From assembly GCA_011319805.1 (NCBI GenBank), contig SJRY01000138.1, forward strand, positions 62,001 to 126,000: a DNA stretch of 64,000 bases, written 5' to 3'. The stretch is from Macrocybe gigantea. Taxonomy: Eukaryota; Basidiomycota; Agaricomycetes; Agaricales; Callistosporiaceae. The notes under the pieces were generated by a model. It searched no databases. It was not told the origin of the DNA and saw only the letters and a list, made by a program, of their open reading frames with translations. The stretch's first letter is position 1. The number at the start of each line of letters is the position of its first letter. Shown piece by piece: positions 22,468 to 33,828 of the stretch. The position numbers and the translations under genes are program-made.

Positions 22468-24498
22468 ATGCCTGGCTACCACTTACATATTACTCTTTCT
22501 TCTTCAACCGCCACATCGGATACATACGCACCAGAATACATCTTTCAACGGTTACCTTCACACAAGCCGAAGCCTCCGTCGAAACTAGTCGCGAACGAGC
22601 AGTCCAGCAAGGACTACAGATTCGGTCCCATTCGCATAGACTGGATGGATTTGGATCATATGAGCAGCCAAAACCACTCGGCCTCTGGGAAGGAACGAGA
22701 CCGCGGTCGTGGTACGTATCCGGTCGTAGCTTTCGTCAGTAGCTACTTGGCAGACATGTCACATCAGGGCCACTACAAGCTTCGTTCGTCCCTCGCACCA
22801 AGACCGGATCCACAAATTTACCTGAAGGTGTCGTCCATCTCTATCGCGACTCCGCCGAAAAGCCATCTCCAGAGCGTCCCGAGGCTGCAAGTCCGATTCT
22901 CGTCGACCACGATGTAAACGGTGTCATGCTCGGCGTCTTGGCCGTTCCTTCATGGATGACGCCCTCTGATTTTCTAACCTTCGTCGCACCGGCATCAGAC
23001 AGTATGGCGCATATCCGCATGATACGGTTGGTGAGCGCGATAATTTGTTCTTTCGTGGAACTTATCATTTCAGCAGAGATTCTGCCCCGAATCGTTCCAC
23101 TGTCATCATCAAGTTCAACAATCCCGCAGATGCATCGGAATTCATCGAGGCATATAATGGAAAGCCTTTCAACTCGCTAGAGGTATATAGTCTCTTATCT
23201 TTGAAAGCCCGTAATGTCTCAATACCCTGCTGCTCCAAGCCTGAAATATGCAACGTTGTGCATGTGCTCTCCGTGCAAGTTGATGCGTCCGACTCGTCGT
23301 CGCAAACAACTTCTCGAATGGGATCCTCCCAAGCTTCTGTCCACGAACTTCCTACGTGCCCGGTGTGTCTGGAACGGATGGATTCAGCCATCACAGGTCT
23401 TATTACTGTCCCATGCTCTCATACCTTCCATTGCTCTTGTCTGAGCAAATGGGGCGATAGTCGGCAAGTATTTCTGAGCACGTGTTGGAGTATTCCATTG
23501 ACGCTACCACATCAAGTTGTCCAGTTTGTCGGTATTCGCAGACGCTTCGCTCATCCCACCCCACCTCCTCCGCTTCAAATCGATCTTCAATACCTATTCC
23601 TTTCACCAGCCCCGCTTCTCCTTCTTTGTCCGTCTGTTCCTCCTGCTCCTCGACGACTAACCTCTGGATCTGCCTCATATGCGGTAACATCGGTTGCGGC
23701 CGTTACGGTCGCGCACATGCACATGAGCATTACCAAGCCACGACGCACCTTTATGCATTGGAATTGGAGACGCAGCGAGTGTGGGACTATGCAGGTGATG
23801 GCTACGTGCATCGGCTGATTCAGAATCGAGCCGATGGGAAACTCGTAGAGCTTCCCAGTGCCGCCTCTTCGATGGGAACAGCACCTAGGGAGAACGAACT
23901 CGGACCAAGCCAGGCCGATGCGCTTACCGCTGAGAAGATAGAAGCCATTGGTATCGAATACTCATATCTTCTGACATCTCAACTCGATTCTCAGAGGCAG
24001 TTTTACGAGGAGCAAACGACGGCTTTGAAGGTGCAGATTGGAGAATTGAAGGAGGTGGTTGACAAACTCAACAAGGAGTTTGCGACCCATCTCGCCAAGG
24101 ATCAAGAAGAAGCCCTTCACAGGCGAGGTGAAGAAGAGAGGAGGATATCGGAAATCTCAAAGGCGAAGGCAAAAGCAGAAAGCAAAGCAGACAAGGCGAT
24201 TGCCCTGGCAAAGAACTTTGAAAAAGAGTTGAAGGAGGAAAAGCTCGTCAGCGAGGGATTAATGAAGAACATTGCTAAGATGAAGGAACGTGTGGAGAAA
24301 GCAGATAAAGAGAAGGCTAAGTCTTCGGAGAAGATCGGCGCGCTGGAGGACCAGCTTCGGGACGTCATGTTTTACTTGGAAGCGAAAACGAAAATCGAAA
24401 GCGGTGAAGGACCAGAGGCTGAACTGGCTGGTGGCTCGATAGGGATACCAAGTATGCCAGTAGAGAGTAATACAAAGAAGAAAACGCGTCAAAGATAA
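22468..24498 (+). CDS. BRAP2/Etp1-type RING and UBP zinc-finger protein
   Basis: Homologue of BRCA1-associated protein 2 (yeast Etp1), a cytosolic ubiquitin ligase-like protein linked to Ras/MAPK signalling and ethanol tolerance. In order: an N-terminal RRM-like region (TVIIKFNNPADASEFIEAYN near 23100), a RING (CPVCLERMD, then VPCSHTFHCSCLSKWGDSR, then CPVCRYSQ), a UBP zinc finger (CLICGNIGCGRYGRAHAHEH) and a C-terminal coiled coil rich in Lys and Glu (23990-24380). The start MPGYHLHITLSSS at 22468 is chosen; an in-frame open stretch reaches 22390. The RING is interrupted by an intron at 23464-23516 that begins GCAAGT, a GC-AG intron: only this donor keeps the last Cys pair in frame. Confidence 0.92.
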
Positions 24499-24574
24499 AT
24501 CTGGATTTAGGTTCTCATCAATCACTACAGAACAAACTCCGTTGAAGCATCTAGAGCAATCGCGGTTATCAGTC

Positions 24575-25870
24575 ATGACAGAGATCCTGCAACCTACTCA
24601 ATACGACGTCTGGGAGCTTATATTCGTCTATTGCCTACCTCACGACGAATACATACAACCTTACTCTAAAACATCCCCACTCCTTCTTTGCCAGGTATGT
24701 CGGTCCTGGAGATCGCTCGCCCTCTCCATGAACAAACTATGGAGTTCCCTCTCGATAAAGATCTCCCGACGAGGGTGCATCCCACGGACAGATTTAGTGC
24801 CCATCTGGCTCCGACGTGCGGGACGTCACCCACTGCGACTTTCGTTGACTCTGGACAGGCGACCTGGGATTCATGGCTATGCGAACGCGGACTTGGCATT
24901 GCGCAGTATACTCCCGTTTTTCCGACAATGGGAACGAGCCATCATCAATCTGGGCCCTTTCCTAGATCCGTCGCCCATTCATCAGCTCCCCGCGACTGAC
25001 AAAAGCCTTCTCCAGTCCCTTGATCTATACCTTCCGAAATATCTCCCAGAAACCCTCGACATATTGTCCGCCCTCTCTCCCGAACTGAGAAAACTGAGTC
25101 TACGTGCAGATCTCCCAGAAGCCTATATTCCAGATCTTAGGGTGCCTTTCGCTCACCTCACATTCTTGACGCTGTCCGACTCTCTATTTACTATGGATAA
25201 CACGCTGGACGTACTGCGTCAATGTCCCTCCATTGTCTACTTTTCCTATACTGCTCTGTTTGGAGAATTCATATACGAACGGTCTTGGAGAACTTCCGTC
25301 GTCCTTCAGCAGTTGCAGGTGCTGAACTTGGCGGGCACTTCCTCGCACATGAACCCGTTTTTCCATGGCCTGACGCTCCCAAGTCTCAACAATTTCGCTT
25401 ATTCTGGCCCGTACCCATTCCCTATGCAAAGTTTTACTGCTCTATTACATCGTTCGGCGTGTTCCTTGCACGCATTTGAGCTCTCTAGCTCTTCGACAGA
25501 GGGAGATATCCTGGACTGCTTGCAAGTATGCCCCGACCTTTCGAAGTTGTGCCTATCAGCCACAGATGGTCATTATGTGATGGATTCAGCCTTGGAAGGA
25601 TTAACAGTCGGACCCCAGGGTCCCGCACTTTGTCCAAAACTTCAGGAGCTGGAACTATCTGTCGGCACCCTAAGGGCATCAGATGGTCTGCTGGGGCAAA
25701 TGTTAGAGTCCCGGTTCAAGGCAGATCCGTCATTTCGAGCTTCTGTCGCCGTCTCTGCTCGTAATGGACGTGACGTTCGGGCTTTGGCCCAATTGGAGGT
25801 GCAACCGTATAATCTCTCGGTGCTCCCGGACGCATTGCCGCATGATCTTCAGCACCTGCAAGATATATAG
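24575..25870 (+). CDS. F-box / leucine-rich repeat protein
   Basis: Intronless gene of 431 residues. The N-terminus YDVWELIFVYCLPHDEY, followed by LLLCQVCRSWRSLALSMNKL, is a typical Agaricomycete F-box, which would bind Skp1 in an SCF ubiquitin ligase. The rest has irregular leucine-rich repeats (LQSLDLYLPKYL, LRKLSLRADL, LTFLTLSDSLF, LQELELSVGTL), a fold usually used for substrate binding. The ATG at 24575 is used because the longer open frame begins with TTG. Such F-box genes form very large families in mushrooms and specific targets are not known. The gene is intact. Confidence 0.82.
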   Translation: MTEILQPTQYDVWELIFVYCLPHDEYIQPYSKTSPLLLCQVCRSWRSLALSMNKLWSSLSIKISRRGCIPRTDLVPIWLRRAGRHPLRLSLTLDRRPGIHGYANADLALRSILPFFRQWERAIINLGPFLDPSPIHQLPATDKSLLQSLDLYLPKYLPETLDILSALSPELRKLSLRADLPEAYIPDLRVPFAHLTFLTLSDSLFTMDNTLDVLRQCPSIVYFSYTALFGEFIYERSWRTSVVLQQLQVLNLAGTSSHMNPFFHGLTLPSLNNFAYSGPYPFPMQSFTALLHRSACSLHAFELSSSSTEGDILDCLQVCPDLSKLCLSATDGHYVMDSALEGLTVGPQGPALCPKLQELELSVGTLRASDGLLGQMLESRFKADPSFRASVAVSARNGRDVRALAQLEVQPYNLSVLPDALPHDLQHLQDI

Positions 25871-26209
25871 CCCGTCCTAAGAATTTCGGGTCAAAGAGTG
25901 CTTAAACAACTTCCTGGACGCGACCAGGAATTTGCAGGCACTTAAAGCTAGACAAAAGCTAGGAATGAATGAATGATAATCGTAGATATACACTGTATAT
26001 ATTGAGTAATAGCAATACGCTGCAGTACGAAGAAAAGGTATGTCGAAGGTGAAGATACAGGTAGTACAAAGATGGATTAGGCTGGTGTCATATCTATTCG
26101 GGTCATCGCGAATCGCAGCAAGTGGATTGCCGAACACTAGAATCAAAAGTCATTGACAAAAGTGAAGCTGAACATTGACTCGGGATGCAGATGACCAGGC
26201 AAACATGGC
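25871..26209. other. Convergent intergenic gap
   Basis: The 3' flanks of the F-box gene (plus) and the Ste50/Ubc2 gene (minus). AT-rich around 25975-26010 (TATATA stretches). No gene or repeat supported. Confidence 0.5.
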
Positions 26210-28655
26210 TCAAGCACCTGCCGTCCTAATGGCCGGGAAAGCAGATGACATAGGTGAGACCTGCGGCTGACTGGGATCTTCTGATGCAGAGCTGAGATGA
26301 GAGGGTACACTGCTGCTCGGTGTGGGTGGCACGTTTCCTGCAGGAGCGACCTTTCCAATAAACCATGACTATCGAATAGGCTTGTCAGGACGAGGACAGC
26401 CCTAAACAAAATAGTACGAACGGGAACCCAGCCACGATCACCGCCGTTTTCCTTCACAGCCTGAAAAAAAATGGGGTCAACGGGCATGACTATGCCAACG
26501 GTAAGGGTTTCGAACTACGCACATATGACCAGTGATTATATCTCTTGAACACCCTCAAAGCATCGTCTTTGGCGAGATCCAATTCTTCATCCCCCTTCTT
26601 CTTGTAGTCCATCAAGGCGATACCCGGAAAACTGGTTGATATGATGCTTAAGGGCAGGATTGGCGTCTTTGAAGCGGGTGAATGCGGCGGTGACCCGGAG
26701 GAAGAATTCGCCTTGGCTGCGGTAGCTTCGGCAATGGCGGAGGCAACGGGAACGTTGGTCTCTAGCAAGCAACCCGCTGGCACCCAACCTTGCTTGCTAG
26801 GATCCGGATCGACCACACCGGAGCCTGTCGGGTCTCGCTGGACTACCCACCAACCCCGGGCGCGTGATATAATCACGAAGGTATCGCCCCTATTTACAGG
26901 ATTATTTCTGACACTAGAATTGCCGAAAGAATTCATGACGCTTACACCACCACATCGAATTCGTCCTCTTGTTCGGCCATGTACGGATAGATAGCAACAG
27001 CATATGAGATCCCCGTTGATGCCACAGGTACTTCCCTTGCGCTGACGCTGGCGCTGGGCGGGTGATCGCCGACCTCTGGACTCCGAGCCTTTGAAGGGTC
27101 TTGCGAATTATGCGTAGATCCATTGAGCGTCGTGCCGCTCATATTAGTGGCGGAAGAATTATGGGTAGACTGGGTGCCGGCTGAACCTGGTATAGTTGAA
27201 TCCTCACCTCTGCCATTACCTTCCACGGCAGGCGACAATACGCCTGGTTCTGGCCAGCCAGGCTGAGGGCTGAGGGAGGAGGCGATAGGTGTAGGAGCGG
27301 ACAGGTCTTGTACTTCGAGGCGTGGCGGCCGATTCATGGTGCGGGAGGTGGACGCGGATTTTGTATGGCCCGTTGTCGCAGTGGTCGTCGTACTCTCTGT
27401 CGTCACAACAGATGATGCCTTGCGTGCTGCATGTTTTTGCTGAGCAACAGCTATTGGAGACCGGATATCTTTAATGTGCTTCAACATAAACACAGGGTTC
27501 TTCTTCGCGTCCTTCAGTTTCTGGAACAGAAGAAGTGGTTTCTCATCATAGCTGAGACAACGTTCAATACGGTTACCTGCAGACGTCATTCATATTTTGC
27601 TAGCCTTGTTCTTTGAAGGTCTTACCTGGAGAACCGTAGCAAATGAACATGGCATAATTTTGCCAGGTATCGTTGTTGATGCGGTATTTCTTGAGAGCAG
27701 CGGGAAGGACTTTCCAAGTCGGATCATCAAGACTGACTTTAAAGCTCTTGTTGAGGTTTTCGTTGCTCTCTTGCGGTCGAGGTTTGGCATTGCTTTGACC
27801 GAAGTTTGGCGATTCTGTAACATTGACAGGAGGGGGCGCGACCTCTCAGTGGAAGTTGAAGATTGTGAATTTCCGTTAGATTGATTGGAAGGAGGAGTGT
27901 CGTGTTCCAGTTGGTGTGGCGACCGGTTGGGCGAATCGATACCCTCGACCTTCGTTGGCGATTTTTGCGCCCATTTAAAGGACGGTTGTCTGCGTAATGT
28001 CATATTGTCATCCTTGAAAAGAAGGATTTAGTAGGACGCGACAGGAATGTCGAATACCAGCATACGGTTCGTCCAAGCGAAGTTCGGAGTTGATTGAATT
28101 CGTCAAACAAAGATTGCAGTGTATGTCTGAGGCTCTGATTCTCGTCTTCAAGAGTACGTAATCTCGAATCTGGAGACTTATCTGTGAGCTAGGTCGAACG
28201 ATGATCGACTCGCCTATACCTTGGTCTTTGACCATGGAGTTAAGAGTATCTAGGGAGATATTCTCGACACGATCCTGCACCTCCGCTGGGAAAAGGAAAA
28301 AGATTAGGGAGGGAGATGCAACAGCATAAACCCGAGACTTGCATGGTGGCATATAGTGATCAGGTTCAATAGGTATGTTATGGGCGAGTTTGAGAAGATA
28401 GACGGCCTTGAGGATAGCCAGCCTCTGGCCAATGGTAGCAACGCCGACGGCTTTAAGACCTTCAGGATCGAGCATACACAATACATCTCCCGAGATATTG
28501 TGTTCTTAATTCGAAATCAGCACGAATGACAGCTACGGTGCGCTTGCACGAACCTCGAATTTGACCTTCATATTGGGGGTAGCCCAAACTACAAAACCAA
28601 TTGTGGACATCGGCCTCGTCCCAGTCCAGAATGCTGCGCTCTGACAAGGAAACAT
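26210..28655 (-). CDS. Ste50/Ubc2-type adaptor: SAM, RA and two SH3 domains
   Basis: Adaptor for pheromone and filamentation MAP-kinase cascades, holding the Ste11-type MAPKKK near the membrane. SAM domain at the N-terminus: ILDWDEADVHNWFCSLGYPQ, then after an intron CMLDPEGLKAVGVATIGQRL. A short coiled coil follows (SRLRTLEDENQSLRHTLQSL). The Ras-association domain lies near 27780-27450 (KVLPAALKKYRINNDTWQNY, then KPLLLFQKLKDAKKNPVFML). Then come a Ser/Thr-rich linker, a first SH3 (AVAIYPYMAEQEDEFDVVV to RARGWWVVQRDP) and a second SH3 (ALMDYKKKGDEELDLAKDDA, ending GWVPSWFIGKVAP). The SH3 pair is the layout of Ubc2 in Ustilago and is missing from yeast Ste50. ATG at 28655 (MDVSLSERS) is chosen; the frame stays open upstream. 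Confidence 0.88.
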
Positions 28656-28784
28656 CCATTGGAGGGTCTGAGGACCTAGGAAGACGAGATGTGTTGTCCG
28701 CAGAAGCGCAGACCTCTGCGAGTGGGCTCTGAACTGGATGATTGCCTGTCACGTGAGTTGCTATAACATATCCTTCAGCTCTCG
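28656..28784. promoter_or_regulatory. Bidirectional promoter with TCACGTGA box
   Basis: 129 bp between the start codons of the Ste50/Ubc2 gene and the Laa2-like gene. It contains the perfect palindrome TCACGTGA at 28749-28756, 29 bp before the ATG at 28785. Basic helix-loop-helix proteins of the Cbf1 type bind this box; binding here is inferred. Confidence 0.5.
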
Positions 28785-31706
28785 ATGGATAATCCATGGG
28801 CGAATGCATGGGGTGATACAGACGCCACCAGCCCGCCTGTTTCGACTTCCTGGCCTCCAAAAAATGCAGAGACGAACAAGTCCGATGACCAGCATGACGA
28901 AGCTGATCTCGCTATGCCATCCTGGCAGACTGGTGCTGCCATCAACTGGGACGAACCCTCTGATGCTCATACTTCCCTGTGGAACAGTGGCACTTCTACT
29001 TTGACAGTTAAAGGATGGGAGTCGTCTCCATATGACGATATTCAGCTGGGAAAATCGCCATCGAAAGAGTTAGTGACACCTGCGGAAAGCGACCGTGCCT
29101 CAACGCCGCCCAGATCCCCCATTTCGTCAAGAGAGACCTCGCCTTCTAAACCTTCGCATGATGGGGATCTCCCTTCGCCGGACTCACCCTTACCTACTGA
29201 TGCCACTGCAGAACCTCCACCTCCCGACAGCCCGAATGCATTTGGTAGCTTCGAAACCGGGCTTAGTATCGGTGGGACAGAGGTTGATCCATGGTCGCAG
29301 CCTCGACCCTCACAAGCCCAAGACAGCATCCAATCTAATGAATGGGGCTCATCTGGGACGACTTCGCAGGGTGACCACTCGGCAGCAGCCGTTGATGAAT
29401 GGGAGGCGGCAAGGCGAAGAAAACAAAGGCAGGATAGCTATGCTGTTCGTGTATAGCTTTTTCATTCATGTCATTTTCTAATATTCAAATCAGCCCCCAG
29501 AGCTGCTAGCATCGATAAGACAGCAATTCAATGAACTCGCAACAAACCTATGGTCTGAAGAAGAAAGGAATGCTGAACTTCCTGCGCGAGATTCTGAATT
29601 TTCGAACACAGCCTCGGAGACTTTCAATGATCTGTATGTCTACATCTGATGTCTTCCCCCTTCATCTCTACTATATGTTGAGCAGGTCGGCTGTGGTAAA
29701 TAAATTGGCCCCACAAGACCAGTTAATACCACCTTCAGTGCCCTTTTCCCGAACCGTCGTGGCAAGAAAGCTATCAGAAGCTCTTAAGTTGACTAGGCAT
29801 GCGTCAGTTACTCAGAAGAGCCCCATGGCGATTTACATGTCCTCGAAGGGTTCGAGTACATGGGAAACATCAGTCAAGGACAGAACGGACACTGCAAGGG
29901 ATGAAGTACCCCTGGGTTGGAAAATTGTGGAAGAAGAGCAGAGTAGCGCTCCACCTACGGACGAGAAGAAGAAATCGACGGGCGGTATATTCTCTCTTTT
30001 CGGCCGGAAGAGCGCCTCGTCTCCTCTACCGGAAACGAGCTCGAGGCGGTCTATGTCTCCAGTCCCCTCTACAGGGACCGATAATGCTTCGGTTCGGTCG
30101 AGCGTTGAAGCCTCAAAACCTTCGTCGCGTTTCTCATTGGCACTCGAAACAGCACCTACTAGTGCGGATCTTTCCAATCCAACCACGAGCGCATCGCCGA
30201 CGATCCAATCCCCGCAGTCGGTCGCGTCTGAACCTCCTCCCACTTCTGTAGTATCTCGTTTCTTGAGTAAATTTTCTCGTAATAGATCCTCAGGCCAAAC
30301 ACCGCGGCAATCTTTTGCTCTGTCCTCCGATGACATCGAGTTTCTTTCCGACATTGTGCCTGTTGCAAACGCTGAGCCTGAAAAGGATTTATTGGCCATC
30401 TCCCCTCCAAGAATCAGCTCACCGCCTTTGCCCATGAAATTACCGCCTCCACCAAAGCCATCCCCAGCTCCAAAGATACCTCAGCCCATCCAACCTCTCA
30501 AGGTTGTAAGCCAACCCCCTACGCGTCCTCAGTCTGCTATCAACGATTCGCTACCCCTTTTCGATACACCGGGATTTAGCAATGGCATCAAGCAGGCCAT
30601 TGTATCAGCTCCTGACAAATTTCAAGCTTCACCATCACAGCTGTCGACGCTGAGTCCGGTCGAGCCGTCGATACCATCATCATCCAGAAGTGAGCCCGTG
30701 AGAAACGCGCCCTCCACAACACCATCCACAAGAACTGGTGAACCTGCCTTTGACACCTTGTCGTTCCTCCACCAGCAAAATCCGACTAGCTCGAATGCCC
30801 CTGACTCAACTGGCCCAGCTTTGCGATTTCACCTCCGCCTCCTAGCAAACAACCCCGCTTCTGCCACCGCCACCATCTTCTCATAGACGGTCTCCAATGC
30901 TTCCGCCAGTGACGTCTGGCAAACAGAACCCGATTTTGCCGCCATCTCCTCCACGATCGAGTGGCTCTGATCCTGGTCCATCCTCAAATCTATCGGAAGC
31001 CACTGGCTCGTTGCTAGAGCCTTTTGACGAGGATTTTTCAGATTTTCATTCTCCCCCTCCATCGCAAGCAGACATGAGTATCTCGTCTATATCATCAAAT
31101 AGTGGCTTCGTTTCTGCGAGTTCGTCGCAGACGCAAAGTTCTCTTGACGACTTCGATGATTTTGTATCATCGCCACTTAGGACCCCTTCGCCTCCGCGTC
31201 CACTTCCAAAATCGCCATCATATCAGAGGCAGGCTTCATCGCGGAACTCTGTGGCAGACGGTCGTGCGACGCTGCCGGCTCAAATAAATTCTTCAGGTCC
31301 CCCACGTCGTGCCTCCCGTGCGGCGGACCACCAGCGAACCCTGAGCCTGCTGCAGACCGCCGCTTCACGCACAGGTACTTGGCCTGCCCCACGTTCTCCT
31401 CTGCCAGAGGCCTTGCCTCCGCCGAAGCCTTCACAGTCCCTGATAGACTTCGATCCCTTCGGCGACACATCAGCCAATAGTCATGGAAAGTCGACGACAT
31501 TAGTCCAGTCCATGTCTTCACCAGCAGCCTTACCTCGCCCAAACGTCCCCTTGCAACAGCCAAACCTGTTTTCTACGACGTCGACGCAGTCTTCAGTACC
31601 CATTCAACAATCCACCTTATTTGCCTCCAACAGCAGCGCCGCTACTACGACATCCAGTACAAAAGGCTTGTCCGCGCAGGATCTATCGTTCTTCGAGGGA
31701 TTATGA
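28785..31706 (+). CDS. Laa2-like trafficking protein with acidic-phenylalanine motifs (frame breaks)
   Basis: Long, mostly disordered Ser/Pro-rich protein of about 900 residues. The N-terminus MDNPWANAWGD and a helical block after the first intron (PPELLASIRQQFNELATNLW) are the ordered parts. Near 31020-31170 and 31440 are short acidic-aromatic motifs (DEDFSDFHSP, SLDDFDDFVSS, SLIDFDPFGD) of the kind that bind clathrin-adaptor ear domains. The layout resembles Laa2, an AP-1 accessory factor. This is an inference from motifs, not a firm family match. The reading frame is lost twice, at C-runs 30814-30816 and 30853-30856. One added C at each place gives continuous sequence (ISPPPPSKQP, then LLPPPPSSHRRSPM). 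Alternatively, a 148-nt intron from 30698 to 30845 would also restore the frame. Ends SFFEGL. Confidence 0.65.
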
Positions 31707-32403
31707 GGATTATGATCAACTTGCGACGGGCCTGTTTATGCTTTTCGTCGCACCGAGTCGAGACGACTCTTGATTACGAAATAAGGAATTCGACTACTGT
31801 TATACACTAGTTAATGTTGTCGCTGCCTTTATGTGGGACTTGTTCAGACCTACGTCCCACCATAAGCATTTAATATTTAGGTTTCAGTCACTGTATTTGT
31901 ATTACTATTAATTTGTCTTCGCTCTAATTAAAGATTCGGCCATTGTGGCTGATGAGCTACTGCCACTCTTCGAAGCCTGTGGGAAAAAAAACGAATGCAT
32001 ACCAGAACAGAGTCGCGACTAAGTGGTTACAGGTCCAGATATTACAAAAACGGAGCTGAAGATCCAATGGTAGCGATACATATATAGGGATGTACAATTA
32101 ACTTGGCCTCACCATCACGCGTGGAATGTTTAGAGAAAGTTTCAAGCTTCTGCGAGAGGTCAAAATGCGGAGGATGCTCAGAACTACAAATGGAAAGGCA
32201 GGCATTTTACCAGCCACTAGGCCACCATCTCTTCCTATGCCTGTCCTCGTGCCTGTCGTTGTAAGGCCCTTGTGAAAGATGATTTATCAGGATCCGAGGG
32301 CGAAACGGAGAGGATGAAAGTTGCTTACCGGGATTCGCTATGTGTCAATGGAAGGTTCCCCGATCTAGTCATGAGCATGTTGAAGGTAATACGCAAGGCG
32401 GGC
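31707..32403. other. Intergenic gap between convergent genes
   Basis: About 700 bp. It holds the Laa2-like 3' flank (AT-rich at 31860-31930) and possibly further 3' exons of the DnaJ gene: several GTAAG-like donors and short open segments lie on the minus strand between 32404 and 32250. I could not resolve a convincing extra exon. Confidence 0.4.
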
Positions 32404-33661
32404 TTAACTTACGGATGTCAGAATATCGATGGTCTCGACGACGGTCATAAGACGGTTCAGCTCCGGCTGAAAAGATGCCTTAGCTCTGAACGAGAGGTGA
32501 AAGCGACATGATCCTACCATGACCGAAAACGCTTGATTGACCCGGGTAAGGTGGAGGCGGATACGGTGGTGTCACATTGGATCGTGAACCGCTTCCGCGA
32601 GGTTGGGTTGTCACCGCTGAGGACTGCATTCGACGCACGTCAGAGGGCGGGGTGGGTAGATATCCGCGGGGGCCTGGCTGCTCGACGCCATTGACGGTAT
32701 GGATTTCACGACCGTCACCGTAAGTTCGGGTGACATGTTCATTGCCCTACCACGAAAGTAAGAAGAGACTTACGCTCAAAAAGGCATTCACTTACTTCCC
32801 AGTCGCGTCTCTTGTGCACGGTTTCAGTCATACCGTTGACAGTTGTGGAGACAAAACTTTCCCCAGCCCATTGACCGCGACCACGTTCAGAGAAGGCGGG
32901 AGACATGAACGTTGGAAAATTGCCCGATAATGGCAAAAGTCCGCGGGACATTCCCATCGGAGGAAACATGGACCGCCCAAAAGCGTTGGCCATCATGGCA
33001 TCCATTGGATCCGTCTCGTCAAAAAAGTCATCGAAAAGAGAAGAGGAATGAAAGCGACTGTTAGGCCGGAATGGATGAAAGTCACCGAAAATAGACTCGA
33101 AAAGAGTGAAAGGATCGGTGAAGACGAAAGGATCCCGATGGCCGAAGAAGAATGGGTCCGCGAAACGGTCATCAAATGGAGAATGACGGTGCGGGCGGGA
33201 GTATCTGTCACGACTGCGGCCGTCCCGGTATGGAACCTCTTCCGGTTCGGGGGGCGGGAATGCGCCATGCAGATCGTATATCTACGCAAGAAGCATCTCG
33301 TCAGAAATATCGCGCAGAAAAGTACCACGCATGCTCGCACCCGACGGTTCTGAGGGTCGCTCAGTATTTCATATGCGTTATTGACCTATGCATTTGTATG
33401 ACCTCGTTGTCGACAAAGTCAGCATGTTGAGTGGCGCACCTTTCTGAACTGCTCCTCAGAAGCGGCCTTTTCTTCAGCTGTCGCAGTTGGAGGAAGGCGG
33501 TCCGGATGCGTTTGAAGAGCCCTTCTCCTGTATCCTTTGCGTACTTTGCGGCGGGACGCAAGAGTGTTACTAGTGCTCAGACAGGGAGAAAGGGAGGACC
33601 TACTTTGCTCTGGGGTGGCATCTTTGGACACCTCAAGAGTCTCGTAGAGGTTGGTAGCCAT
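32404..33661 (-). CDS. DnaJ (Hsp40) protein, DNAJB6-like layout
   Basis: Co-chaperone that stimulates Hsp70. The J domain opens the protein: MATNLYETLEVSKDATPEQ, a phase-1 intron inside the next Ile codon, then RKGYRRRALQTHPDRLP with the essential HPD, and after another intron NAYEILSDPQNRR. The middle is rich in Phe, Asp, Arg and Pro (DPFVFTDPFTLFESIFGD, SSLFDDFFDETDPMDAMM). This resembles the Phe/Gly-rich linker of class B DnaJ proteins rather than the zinc-finger class. Then come ESFVSTTVNGMTETVHKRRD and a Pro-rich tail. The 3' end is uncertain: I end at the first stop after a likely last exon (TIDILTSVS), but introns further down cannot be excluded. It is divergent from IPI3. Confidence 0.82.
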
Positions 33662-33828
33662 AGCAAGCGTTCAGGATTGGGCTGCAATGGCTGGACGAGA
33701 GAAGAAGATATGGAGCCGCTTTGGCTATTCAGACGAATGTTCTGGACGGCAATGCAGATACCTCATGGAGTCACGTGAAACTCATTTTTTTTGTCAATGC
33801 GCGACTCGATTTCAGTGCTTTTGAGACG
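33662..33828. promoter_or_regulatory. Bidirectional promoter with TCACGTGA box
   Basis: 167 bp between the DnaJ and IPI3 start codons. TCACGTGA at 33771-33778 lies 51 bp before the IPI3 ATG, followed by a T-run at 33784-33792. Confidence 0.45.

Noticed and set aside
24542..24574. Upstream start for the first F-box gene, and similar ones for BRN1 (13875) and the Nudix gene (22343)
   Set aside because: These open frames begin with TTG or GTG, not ATG; the first ATG fits the families better.
28656..28860. N-terminal extension of the Ste50/Ubc2 protein
   Set aside because: The frame is open, but it would run into the coding start of the divergent Laa2-like gene and adds no domain. ATG at 28655 precedes the SAM domain directly.
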